Assembly: GCA_033063855.1 (NCBI GenBank)
Contig: CP093830.1
Location: 22,568,854-22,632,853, forward strand
Direction: 5' to 3'
From: Smittia aterrima
Lineage: Eukaryota; Arthropoda; Insecta; Diptera; Chironomidae
Length of the DNA stretch: 64,000 bases
Numbering within the stretch: position 1 is the stretch's first letter; each line of letters starts with the position of its first letter. Both the position numbers and the translations under genes were made by a program. The notes beneath the pieces were generated by a model, which saw nothing but the letters and a program-made list of their open reading frames with translations, made no database searches and was not told the DNA's origin. Positions 1 through 11,091 of the stretch are shown in pieces.

Positions 1-231
1 ACTCAATAAAAGAAGTCATTTAAACGCAATGAAATGTAACCAGGCCAATAATTAGTGAAGTCGTTAACTCGTCGTATCGAATTGCTTTTAATTCCGCAAT
101 GAAATGAGACGTCAAATCGCGCGGACCTCGAAATGCGATGATTGAATGAAAACGAGTTTAATAAACTCATCAGAGACATCGAAACGTGCTAAAATTTTTA
201 TTCTGATCGAATAACCCCAGCCGGCTCAAAA

Positions 232-3200
232 ATGGTGGAGTTCGCTCTCGAAAATGTAAGTTCGCTCGCACTTCTAGACCGTGAACAATGATGAGAAGTT
301 TAAAATTTATGAACACCGTTCTCGTTCTCAATTATGTATGCAGAAATATGCTTCATGCTTTAGTTGCTGTTGCTCTTCGCACATAAATTAAAAACATTAC
401 GTCGGCATCGCATAAGTAAGTCAAGACGAGTCAAAGGAAATGTTTCACTAGAAGGATGCATAATTCTTTTGCCTTTGTTTGAGCCTCACACTCGACTTCG
501 TTGTCTTTCCGGATGGCGAACGTGATGCGAACATTTCAACAAGAAATTCCCGACGAATTATTTTTTTTTTGCACAACTCAACGAGGAATTCTTCACAAGC
601 GATGAGTAAAACAATAGTTTTGAGTTTCAGTTTCGTCTCTTTTCTCTTTGCTTCTTCATGGATTGAGTTTCATCGAGAAGTATTTTTTAATCGTAAACGA
701 CTCTTTTGTGCGGATGTTAAAAGTTAAATAAACATCGAAAGTTTTGGGTTTCAAACATGTGAACGAGAGATCTCGGTTATTTGATCGAGCCATTAGAAAT
801 GTTTTAAAATTCGCTTTGCCAGATTACGACGACGATAAAATAGTAAATCATAAAAAGAGAGCGCTCTTAACATTTCAAGATTCCAACTTACATAAAATGA
901 TTGATGAGCTTATTGTTGCGACTCAATTTAACATTTCTCTTTTCCACTTCACTTCTAGAACACTCAAAATGGAAATCAAGAGAAAGGTCAATCTTCGCAA
1001 ATGATGACGGGAGCAATACCAAGAGCTCCAACTCGACTACCGGAAGATGTAACGGCACTCGCTGAGAGGGAAATGGGCGGAAAAGATCGCGACACAAAAA
1101 ACGCTGTGACAAAGACTTATCATACACTGAAGGACCTAATATCATCAAAGTTCAAAAAGGACTCATCGGAAATGACACCGGAAGAACTTAACAATGTTAC
1201 AATCCAACAACATCAACAGTCATACGACGACCCAAATAACTCACCGTACTATAATCTCATGCAGCAACACATGCACCTTCAACATCAAGTTCCCCAATGG
1301 AATCAATCGAACGGCAATCATCCGACGCAAGTGTGGAATGGCAATCGACCGTTGATGAGAGATTCTCCCGTGCAAATTACGCAACAAACTGATATGAACG
1401 GGCAACAACAGGTTTATCCGCATATGGTTGCGACACGAGCTTCCATTCATCAACACCGCGCCGCTTCACAACCACAGTTGAATTTACCGTTTAAAGAACA
1501 TCAGCCAGATGATCGACGAGGCTCGTTAGCAAACATTGATGTAACAGACTCGGACGAAGGTGGATTTGCTTCGAAGCAGCAAATGTGGAGGCCGCCAAAT
1601 CAACAAAGGCCTGCAACGATTGAGACTCCAGCTCAACAGATTCTTCTGCAACAGCAACAAAACTATTTAAAGAGAAGCTCGATGGCACAGTCACAACAGA
1701 TTCTGTCAAACGGTCACTACCAACCAGCAGCGAATTTTCATCTTCATCAACCACCTCAAGCACTGCAAAGTGGTATACCTGATGGACTTTACGCGAGTCA
1801 GAAAGTGGATTTAAATCGACATGATGGACAACAAGAATGGAATGGCCTACAGCGAGTTAACCAAGAGAATCATCGATCATCGTTTAATCAAGATCAACCT
1901 CAATTAAGTCAGAAAGGAGAGAAACAAGTTCCCCCAATTCCACCTGCGAAACCTCCGCAACATCAAGTAAAGAAAGCGCCGAATTATGAACATCCACCAA
2001 AGTTAGAAGCTAAGAAGACAATGGAGACTTCAACTCCAATGTCTTCTCATCAAAATGGTGAACAAAAGCAAATTCCAGGTTCAGCAGCAAGTTCAGATTA
2101 TGATAAAAGCGGGAACCACAGCTCGAATGTTGATTCAGGTCGAGGATCAGCTGCTTACTCAAGTGGACGAAAAGCACAACAACTCGACACGAGTCCTGAT
2201 CATTCTGACACTCCTGTACCACAGTCACGTCCTAAATCAAATGATTCTGAATGGATTGATATTGTCGACGCAGAATTACGTCACATTCTTGAGCCAGGAA
2301 TGCAAAATCTAAACCTCAGACCCGAAAGCACAATTTCTGGAAGCTTATCGTCGATTTCCCCGCCGCTACCTCCATTGTCTCCGGATGGTAGTGTTCAGAA
2401 TACAAATGACTCGTCAAACAAACACACAACGAGCAGCAACACCATAACAAACAAAGGTGGATCCAGCAAACAATCTGCAGCTCAGGTAGCGAATTAAAAT
2501 TCATGAGATTGGAGCAAGATCTTAATCTTCAGAATTTCTTTTATTGCTTTTTAGACTTCTAAGAAACCAGAGTATGGAACTGACAGTTACAATCGCCCAG
2601 GAAAGAATAAATTCATTGGACCGTCACGTGGCATGCCCGGATCTATTCTTCAGAAGCGGGGAGAGCAAATGCGATCGTCGATCACAAAAAAGCAGGAACA
2701 ATCGTTAATGAAACGTCATCGTGAGTGTTTGGAAATATTTTATTAGTAACTTGAATGATTAAGAATATTTTTGCTTTTAGTTTTTGGACTTGATGATCTA
2801 ACATCGACGACGACAAGATCTTTGGATTTGGATTCGTTACTAGGAGGACAATGGGGAGCTGGTCAATCAGTCAGTGACTCAGAGACTGACACACAAGGAC
2901 TTCGTCATATTAAATCTCAACTCGAGGGACTCGAAACGATGTACAGTGAAGTCTTGAAAATGCTTGGAGCTCGTCCAGGGCGAATGGATGGGCATTTAAG
3001 AAACGCCAGAAGAAGACAAGGAAGTTTATCGTCGCTACCATCGAGCTCTGTAAGTGGTCGACCAATTAGAGATCGAAGACGAAATGATGAGAGAAGAAAA
3101 GTTCGTGATATTAAGGTGAGAAGTTTAAAAGCTTTCAATCAACTCAATTTAAAACTTTTCGGTATTTTCAGGGAATCAATAAAAGATTTCAGCGATTGGA

Positions 3201-3699
3201 GTCTCACGTTGTAACCTTAGCAAGATCTGTTGCTCATCTCTCGAGTGAGATGAGATCACAGCACTTAGTCACGCAAGAGCTCGAGCAACTTCGTCAAGAT
3301 TTAAACTTTCGAATGCAACAAACTCAAGTGAGCTATCCGAATAAGTCGACGGACAATCTCAACGACACAGCTGACGGCCCAAATCTGACAAACCCAAAGA
3401 GAGTGAAGAAGCTCACAAAGTTTTTTGGAGAAGACCCGCCTTTGATGCGACTCTTTCTCAAGAAACTTGGCTATGAGGTTTGCGAAATGAAAACTGATAT
3501 TTGAATATTTATTAACTCAATTAATTTATTTTAGAAATACGCGACGCTCTTCGAAGCTGAACGAGTCGGAATGATCGAACTGCCTTACATGGGCGAGGAG
3601 AGATTACAAAAGTTGGGTGTTCCACTAGGCCCAAGATTACGAATTCTCCAAGAAGCTCAGATTTCTCTCATTAAAGATAAGACGTTGTGCATAATCTAA
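232..3699 (+). CDS. SAM-domain protein with central coiled coil, unrecognised family member
   Basis: Proposed exons are 232-255, 959-2485, 2555-2720, 2781-3115, 3172-3477 and 3535-3699, joining in phase to 840 codons. The long exon is Gln/Ser/Pro-rich and looks disordered, with proline-rich patches such as PPIPPAKPP that could bind SH3 domains. It is followed by a basic segment, a helical coiled-coil-like stretch (about residues 685-735) and a C-terminal SAM domain (about 760-825, including GVPLGPRLRIL). SAM domains usually mediate oligomerisation or scaffold assembly. The start is the weakest part. Exon 232-255 (MVEFALEN) has a perfect GTAAGT donor and matches phase 0 of the 959 acceptor, but it could be an internal exon, and the ATG at 1001 would give a shorter product. 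I do not recognise the orthologue, and its partners are unknown. The 702-bp first intron holds no other coding signal. Confidence 0.72.
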
Positions 3700-4101
3700 C
3701 TCGCTTCGATTAATTTTAATTCACCGAAAATTAATAGTTCTCCATTCGTTTTAAACTTAACTACTTTTAATGATGCTTTAGACACTAATGTGTAGAGTTA
3801 AACGGCCGGAAGTGTGCAATGTAACAGCTTTTCTATGACATGCACGTGTGAGGATCTTCATCTAATCAAGCTCCTGTAGAAAGTTTTAATGTGAATAATT
3901 AATTAATTTAGCTCAAGCAGTGAAAAATAAATTTTAATCTTAAACGATAAGTCATCAACCAAAGCAGCTTTTTAAATAGAAGAACTTTGAATAAAGAAGA
4001 AAACAAAATGAAGAGAGCTTGTGTTTTAAACTGATAATGATATTATGAGAGAGAGCACATGATAATGATTTCAGTTTATGTTTGAGTTTTGACTTGTGAA
4101 G

Positions 4102-4619
4102 ATGAAGCTAATTCTTGTGTTGTTCGTTTTGAACTTATCGCAGATTCTCTGCACACCTGTTGCGATTGAATACGGAAACTGTGGTGCAGGTTTTGAAAGT
4201 AAAGCTTCTAAAAGCTTGCGAAGCTTTTCTTTAATTATTTTATTATTTTAGATCTCGGATGTACAGTTGATCAGGTCAAAGTTGACGAATGTGCGATTGA
4301 ACGAAATTCAAATGCTTGTCGACTTAAACGAGGCACAAACTACACAATGAATGTTGATTTCACTCCTGATTTTGAAGGCGATGACATCACGATGCTTGCG
4401 TACGCGCTTCTTCCCGGAGCTGATGCTGAATTTCAAGGAATGGACGATAATGCTTGCCATTGGATGAAATGTCCTGTTGTCGAGGGAACAAAGCAAACTT
4501 ACACCTTCAACCTCTCGATGAGAAAAAGTTACCCAAAAGGACTGTTCTCTGTTCGCTGGCTCATGAAGAAAGCAGGGGAACCGGCTTGTTGTTTCACCAA
4601 CAAATTTAAGATTGAGTAA
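4102..4619 (+). CDS. Secreted ML-domain (NPC2-like) lipid-binding protein, copy 1
   Basis: Two exons, 4102-4189 and 4252-4619, give 151 residues. A hydrophobic signal peptide (about residues 1-17) precedes an MD-2-related lipid-recognition domain. The domain shows the family's spaced cysteines (NCG, GCT, DEC, NAC, NACHWMKC, ACC) and the core pattern DFTPDFEGDD. ML proteins are small secreted beta-sandwiches that carry sterols, fatty acids or other lipids. In insects they act in sterol transport, chemosensation and immune recognition, and the ligand here cannot be told. This copy has one intron, whereas its two downstream neighbours have three, so it is the more diverged member of the array. 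Poly(A) signal AATAAA lies near 4668. Confidence 0.88.
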
Positions 4620-4897
4620 ACAAATTTTTGTTTTGATGAATCGACATCATTTCGGAAAATACCAGAGAATAAAGACAAATGACAATCTTAGAAGAAATTC
4701 AAATTTTCAGCAATTTTTCTTATCAGCTGATGAGTCTTCTCAGAAAATGTTTGTTTCTTTCGCAAACTGAGAGTCAGTCTCTCTCTCTCTCTCTGTCTCA
4801 AATTAAACGAAATTGATAACAGAACAGAATTTGTAACAACAGCTCAGTTTCGTCTGAGAGCTTGTGAAGTAGTCTATAGATCGCTGCCCTTTACAAC

Positions 4898-5600
4898 ATG
4901 AAGTGTTTTATCGTCGTAGTGTCTCTGTTTTATTTGATTGCCGTGTGCTTAGCAGCTAATCATGTTCCAGCAGAGTACGGTTCGTGCCCAGAGGACAAGT
5001 ATCAGGGTAAGTTAAGAATTAAGTTTCTAAGATGAAACTACGTGACGCATTATTTTGACCATTGACCTTTTCATTTTCTGTGATTAAACAACAGGCCTGA
5101 CTTGCACGATTGACTCAGTTACTGTCGAAGCATGTCGAAAAGATCGTAATTCGAAAGCTTGCAAGTTGAAGAGAAATATCAATGCAGCTATCAACATCGA
5201 GTTCACTCCTGACTTTGATGGAGATGACATTACGTTGTAAGTTTAAATAGAAGTTTTGAATTCCTTTCCCTGCAGGACTTTACTTAAAGTTTTAAATTAT
5301 TTTCTGCTCAGGATGGCTTACGCTTTGATGCCCGGAATTGAAAAATCTTTTCCTGATATGGATGAGAACGCTTGCAATCACATGACATGTCCAGTCGTCG
5401 AAGGAACAAAGCAAAGTTACACTTTTGGATTGAAATTGGCGCCAACATATCCACTCGTGAGTTCAATGAATTTTTGCTCGTTACAAATTATGCTGACTCT
5501 CGTTACTTGCTTTCAGGGTCTTTTCAACGTAAGATTTCTGATTAAGAAAGCTGGTGAACCAAAGTGCTGCTTCGTAACGAAATTCAGAATCGAAAAATAA
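4898..5600 (+). CDS. Secreted ML-domain (NPC2-like) lipid-binding protein, copy 2
   Basis: Four exons (4898-5006, 5095-5236, 5312-5456, 5517-5600) give 159 residues. The protein begins with a signal peptide (MKCFIVVVSLFYLIAVCLA) and carries an ML domain with the same cysteine spacing as copy 1 (SCPED, LTC, EAC, KAC, NACNHMTC, KCCF). The two extra introns fall at the codon before MAYAL and between YPL and GLFN, where copy 1 is uninterrupted. It is very close to copy 3 in exons, introns 1 and 3, 5' flank and 3' UTR, so the pair arose by a recent tandem duplication. It is expected to be an extracellular lipid carrier; the ligand is unknown. Confidence 0.88.
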
Positions 5601-5671
5601 TTTTATTTCACTTCCAAGAGTTAAGATGAGAACAATAAAAATGTAAAAAGTGAAATAAAAAAGATAGAATA

Positions 5672-5712
5672 CCGGTCACAGGCGACCTAGTAGAAGGCTT
5701 TTTTCGATTTTT
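5672..5712. repeat. Short repeat shared with intron 2 of ML copy 3
   Basis: This stretch, with ACCGGTC, CAGGCGACCT and GTAGAAGG followed by T-rich sequence, is about 80% identical to 6351-6393 inside intron 2 of the third ML gene. Neither region lies in the part shared between the two genes themselves. It therefore looks like a small interspersed element or a copy moved during the array's rearrangement. Confidence 0.5.
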
Positions 5713-5763
5713 CTTTTCCTTTGAATACTTTACAAAAAGTATTTTGGCTAAGAACTTTCCTTT

Positions 5764-5795
5764 CTCTGTTCGCTGGCTAATAAAGAAAGCAGGGA
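5764..5795 (+). pseudogene. Relic of the 3' end of ML copy 1 at a duplication breakpoint
   Basis: These bases repeat the last coding exon of ML copy 1 around 4547-4577 (the part encoding VRWLMKKAG). They then jump directly to sequence matching 4691 onward in the copy-1 3' flank, which continues to the start of the third gene. About 113 bp of copy 1 is missing at the join. The fragment shows that the duplicated unit began inside copy 1 and ran through copy 2. It is not expressed as a gene. Confidence 0.75.
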
Positions 5796-5993
5796 AGAAA
5801 TTCAAATTTTCAGCAATTTTTTTATCAGCTGATAAGTCTTCTCAGAAATTTTTTGTTTATTTCGCAAACTGAGAATCAATCTCTCTCTCTGTCTCAAATT
5901 AAAGGAAATAGATAACAGAACAGAATTTGTGACAACAGTTCAGTTTCGTCTGAGAGCTTGTGAAGTATTCTATAGATCGCTGCCCTTTACAAC

Positions 5994-6911
5994 ATGAAGT
6001 GTTTTATCGTCGTAGTTTCTCTGTTTTTTTTGATTGCCGTAGCAGCTAATCATGTTCCAGCAGAATACGGTTCGTGCCCAGAAGACCAGTATCAGGGTAA
6101 GTTAACAATTTAGTTTCTAAGATGAAATAAAAAGACGCATTATTTTGACCATTAACCTTTTCATTTTCTGTGATTAAATAATAGACCTCACTTGCACGAT
6201 TGACTCAGTTACTGTCGAAGCATGTAGAAAAGATCATAATTCGAACGCTTGCAGGTTGCAAAGAAATGTCAATGCAGCCATCAACATCGAGTTTACTCCC
6301 GACTTTAATGGAGATGACATTACACTGTAAGTTTAAAAATTTGGAAGACCGGTCTCAGGCGACCTGGTAAAAGGATTTTTCAAATTTTACCAACTATCCG
6401 CAAATATCGCAACTATTCGCCACTTTCTAATTTAAATAGAAGTGCTGGGAAGAAATTTTCTCATTAATTTCTGATTTCTTGAAGAAGAATCATCAAATAA
6501 ATTTTTATGCCATAACTTGGCCACAATAAGGTTTTTTCTTACGAAAAAATCCTTATAAAAAGTTTTCAATTCCTTTCCCTGCAGGACTTTATTTTAGTTT
6601 TAAATTATTTTCTGCTCAGGATGGCTTACGCATTGTCTTGGACCGGAACTGAAAAAGCTTTCCCTGATATGGATGAGAACGCTTGCTATCACATGACATG
6701 TCCAGTCGTCAAAGGAACAAAGCAAACTTACAATTTTGGATTGAAATTGAAACCAACATATCCACTCGTGAGTTCAATGAATTTTCAGTCACTCAAATTA
6801 TGATGACTCTTGTTTCTAACTTTTCAGGGTCTTTTCAAAGTAAGATTTTTGATCAAGAAAGCTGGTGAACCAAAGTGCTGCTTCGTAACGAAATTCAGAA
6901 TCGAAAAATAA
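5994..6911 (+). CDS. Secreted ML-domain (NPC2-like) lipid-binding protein, copy 3
   Basis: Four exons (5994-6096, 6185-6326, 6620-6767, 6828-6911) give 158 residues with a signal peptide and the ML cysteine pattern. The exon layout is identical to copy 2. Intron 2 is 293 bp against 75 bp in copy 2, because of an insertion of roughly 220 bp (see 6350-6560). Protein differences from copy 2 cluster after MAYAL (SWTGTEKAF here, MPGIEKSF in copy 2). All splice sites and the reading frame are intact, so it should be functional. Confidence 0.87.
6350..6560. mobile_element. Possible MITE-like insertion in intron 2 of ML copy 3
   Basis: Compared with copy 2, this intron carries about 220 extra bases. 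Near the ends of the insert lie inverted arms (AAGGATTTTTC at 6371-6381 and GAAAAAATCCTT at 6543-6554), and a tight hairpin (6526-6555) sits at the right end. Its left edge matches 5672-5712. It has no coding capacity and no clear target-site duplication, so the element type is inference. Confidence 0.35.
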
Positions 6912-8258
6912 TTTTATTTCACTTCCAAGAGTTAAGATGAGAACATTAAAAATGTAAAAAGTGAAATAAAAATCATCATCAATATAAAACAAGGCGTAGT
7001 CGATAATTGATTTCCTCAACAGCAGAGCACACAATGAATTAATAATGATTAAAAGAATTCAAATGTTTGCTGACGATGAACAGGAAACTCGTTTGAAGTT
7101 ACCGAAATCTGTAAGACACTTCGACGACAAAAGAAGCGAGAAAGTTGGAGAAAGGTTAACCCTTTTTTATGGAAGCTGTGGGATGACTCCATAAATTCCT
7201 TCCACTGATGAGAAAGTACTTGATTTACTCTCATCTCATCATGTGACCTACATTCTGAGCTATCCCATGTCCATTCACCTCTTAGCAAAAGTTGTGATTT
7301 TTATTTTTCTGACTCAGCGACTTCTTTATTGATTTTTTATTAGTCTCGTTCATCGAATAATTTCAGCATTTTAAAGCAAGCTCCACGCTTGTGACGGCAC
7401 GTGACATTAGGATCAGGTTTGCAGAATTTATGTTACTGGATCAACGTACTCTCCGTTCGTTTATTATGCAGCTTGCAAAATTATTTAACAACTTTTTCTA
7501 TCTGGCATAGTAGGAACTGGTTTGATATAAAAATGCAATCCAACTGAGTTGACCTCTCTTTTCCATTCATGATCATGCGGCGTGTGTTTTCATTTAGAGT
7601 TTCTCATCACAAGAAACTATGGCGCGACTTTACTTACATCAGAGAACTTGCCTAGATGGAAGCAAACGAGTCAAGGTGAACGGGTGGAAGATTTTTCATA
7701 TGTCAACAGAACTTAGTTGAATTGAAGTTGAAACAAACAAAAAGAATTCTGGCGCGTTTAACTTTGGAAGCGACCGAGCGAGTCTTCGAATAAACAAGTA
7801 CTTAACCGGGCTTTTTCCACCACGAGTACATATCAGTAAACAAGGTTTTGACTTTTTAATGAGATTTTTTTTGCTCATCACAAGAGATCGATAACCAAAA
7901 CGAAAGAAAAGTTTGATTGAAGTAAATTTTTTATAACAAAATATTTTGCTCTGAGCGTGATGATTTCGCGCATGAATGTTTTAATAGAAAGTAAACCCAG
8001 ACGATCTTATATCGTGAAACGTGTAGTGTTAATGCGAGTGAGAGGCAGAAAAATTGTAACGATTGCTGTTTGGTCTCGAAATTAAGAGCGGCATTGTTCG
8101 CAACTTAAAAACTTTTGCTTTCCATCGCGGAACGGAATCAACAGCGAGCAAAAAAATAAGAAATTGTTACTCTCGTCCGTAATAAATCATTTCTCTTTCC
8201 GACGAATCGTTTCTTTCTCGATCTTACTCTTTCCTTAATTAATTATAGAAAATAAAGC
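6912..8258. other. Intergenic region between ML array and P450
   Basis: The first 65 bases are the copy-3 3' UTR, nearly identical to 5601-5665. The remainder is AT-rich, with only short chance reading frames. I see no gene, repeat or RNA in it. Confidence 0.6.
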
Positions 8259-11091
8259 TTAATATCTATTAGTGATCGACACCGAATGTTCGCCAATAAG
8301 TTTAAGTGTTAGAACTGCTTTGAATCTTAACTCATCGTAGTTTAAATTAGTTGAGAAGATGTAACGTCTAAGAAGCTTCACTAAAATGATTTTCATTGAC
8401 ATCATTGCGTATCTGTGGCCGATGCAGTTTCGTCTGCCGGTTGAAAATGGAATGTAGCTGCATGGATGACGTTTCGCGACATTTTCCGGTAAGAAGTGAT
8501 CAGGATTGAATTGATTAGCTTTCTCGCCCCAAATGTGTTTCTGTCGATGAAGTGCGAAGATGTTTAGGACGATTGTTGTGCCTTTTGGTATCACCAAGCC
8601 CTCCTCGATTTCATAATCGTCCATTGTTTCGCGAAAAATGATTGGGCCAACCGGAGCAACTCTCAATGTTTCTTTGATCACACGTTCCATATATTGAAGC
8701 TTTCCAAGTGATTCGAACGTTATTTCGTCGTCCGAAGCGTAAACTTCATTGATTTCCTCGACCATTTGGTTCTGAATGTTTTGATGCTGGGCCAAAAACA
8801 GAAGACAATGAGCGGTTGCTGTGGCTAATGATGCGAGAAAAGAAAAATGTTTTCAAGGATTAAAGAGTTGAAGGAAAAGTTTTTCAAAAGAAAACAACTT
8901 AGAGATGGTCCATGAAGCGTAAATCTTTTCATTAAATCAATAAAAATCTTTTGTCTAAGTTTATTTTAGGTGTCTTTTGAAGTGAACACGAATATTTTCT
9001 CACCTGATGTCTCATAACCTGTAATTTAAACAAAAGAAGATAATTAATTGTAGTTTATGTCAATGACTTTGATATGAGTTGTTCGCTATCTACGTAAACT
9101 TTTTTTGGCAAAATTTATTCATCGAAAGGGGACTTGGTTTAAAAAATTGATATCTCGAAATCAATAAAATTATATGATTATTGTCATTCGCGATTTATCA
9201 AGATTAATCTCTGCTAAACCCGCTAATCGATAATCAGACATTGACCATGAAGATGGAGATTATTATTTACCTGCTGATAAAACTGTTAAAACGTGACTTT
9301 GAATATCGGTGTCGGAGAACATTCCTTCGTTGTTGAGAATGTGATCGATAAAAATGTTGTAACCCAAATCACTTGAATCGCTCGAGTTATTATTGTTCTT
9401 TAATATCTCGCGACGTTCATCGATGATTCTTTGATGAAACTCTCGTAAGAAATCCGATTGCTTTTGGTTTTCTTGATGCCTCGACGTGAGCTTGAATATC
9501 GTATCAGGATAGATTATCGGCTTGTTTTGTAACAATGCCACAGTTTCTGATGTGCTGAAGAAGGAAAAGAAAAAAATGTTAAGGTTAACGACAGCTTTTA
9601 AAAATGCAACTCGATCTCCAAAGGAAAACCAGTTTGTGTTGCAACTTGAATCAAATTAACCCAAAGATGCTCATCAAATATTCGTCTTTCTTTCTTTTTT
9701 TTGGGGAGAAGAAGACAAAATTCATTTCACGCTACGATTTTCGGTTCAAAAATTTAGAGCAAAATTCATTGCGAATTTATCTGTTGGGAAATTGTTTGGA
9801 ACAAACCGGCCTCTTAAGTAATCAGGCTTCAGGCAATAATCTCTCGAATTAATCGGGCGGAGTTTACTTTGCAAGAAGTTTCAACTTGCAGGAAAATAAA
9901 TTTAACCCTGAATCACGCAGTGAAAGTTGCTTATTTATCATTAATTTACAATCTGCGTGACATCCAAAAAACTTACAAATCTACAGCATGGAAGACTTTA
10001 TTGAAGGTTTCGTCGTTCTCAGCGTCCGAGATTTTCATTCCAAGCGAGGTCGAGCAAATCATTTTTAAAGTACATTTAATCGTGTGATCTAGGATGTTGA
10101 AGTTATCGCCGTCAACAAATTGTTCGATTTCTCCAGTCAATTTATCGGCGGTTTCGATGAAAATCGGAATAAACGATTGAAGAGTTGATATTTTGAATGA
10201 ATTGTTGAAGAAGCGTCGATCGTGCTTCCATCGTGGATAGCGACTCGCAAGAAGTCCATTATCTAATTTGAACAATTTATATGCGATGTAAGGCTTCTCC
10301 ATGCAAACTTCAGCGTTGAACACTTTCTGAATCAACTCCGGGCTGTTTACGATGACTCCCATGAGGTGCACAAACCAAATCTTCACCATTTTCGGATAAA
10401 GGAAGCAAAGCTCAGTTATCATGTTAAGTTGTTCTACAAAAAAATTCGAAAAGAAAGAAAGAGATTTGCAATTAACTTTCACATCGAGTCATTAAATTTA
10501 TTCGCATAAAAACAATTCCCAATCGTGCCTGGAGAAAAAAACATTCGTCAGCTTTTATTGGCCCTTGGTTTTATGCTTCCCTCTACCGCGAATTGTAAAT
10601 CTGATTGCCTATGCTTCATGTTTGATGATAGACGCTTAGCAAACACTTCGAGATTTTCTTGAAATTCCAAGCCCTTTAGCGATATGTCACACGCTCAAAG
10701 GAATATTAAACAAGTTTAATTAAATTGAAATGCATTACGAAAAGGCAATTAAAATCTTTATGGCAAACGATTTGGCAAAGTAGAGACGGTCGCAATGATG
10801 CGAACAGCTGGGAATTGTGTAACGCGTGTCATTGATTATGTTGATGAGTTCACGGTCAATATTTCGTTATCTTTGGATAATCAGTCGCGCTATTAACTGT
10901 GAGATTAACAATCAATATCTTTTTTCATGGTCACCTTCGTTGTCCAAGCCGAGCATTAAGTGTGCATGTCCAATGATTGGAAGAGCTTGAGGCGCAGGAA
11001 TGTCAAGCTTTATCTTCTTGTAATTTTTCATTAAGCACAAAATTCCAGTGAAAATCGTCACGAACACGAAGAGCACAAACACCGCTCCCAT
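8259..11091 (-). CDS. Cytochrome P450, CYP4 clan (CYP313-like)
   Basis: Minus-strand exons 11091-10935, 10433-9977, 9554-9271, 9018-9004 and 8824-8259 join in phase to 492 residues, the normal P450 length. There is an N-terminal membrane anchor (about 2-22) followed by a proline-rich hinge (PAPQALPIIGH). The I-helix motif is AGYETS (299-304), the K-helix is ETLR (356-359), and the meander motif is FNPDHF. The heme loop is PFSTGRRNCIG with the axial thiolate at about Cys438. All catalytic signatures are intact, so an ER-bound monooxygenase is expected; the substrate is unknown. The 15-nt exon encodes the end of AGYETS. The start was taken at the Met immediately before the hydrophobic anchor. 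Assignment to CYP313 rather than another CYP4-clan family is tentative. Confidence 0.9.

Noticed and set aside
479..1004. Open frames upstream of the SAM-domain gene
   Set aside because: They lie in the first intron, show no family signature, and do not match the phase of the clear acceptor at 957-958.
888..1148. Minus-strand frame opposite the SAM-domain gene
   Set aside because: Antisense of a well-supported coding exon with normal codon sense on the plus strand.
4776..4800. CT-rich microsatellite before ML copy 2
   Set aside because: Real but ordinary; a shorter version occurs before copy 3 as part of the duplicated flank.
5608..5805. Minus-strand frame between ML copies 2 and 3
   Set aside because: Covers 3' UTR, a short repeat and the breakpoint relic; not a gene.
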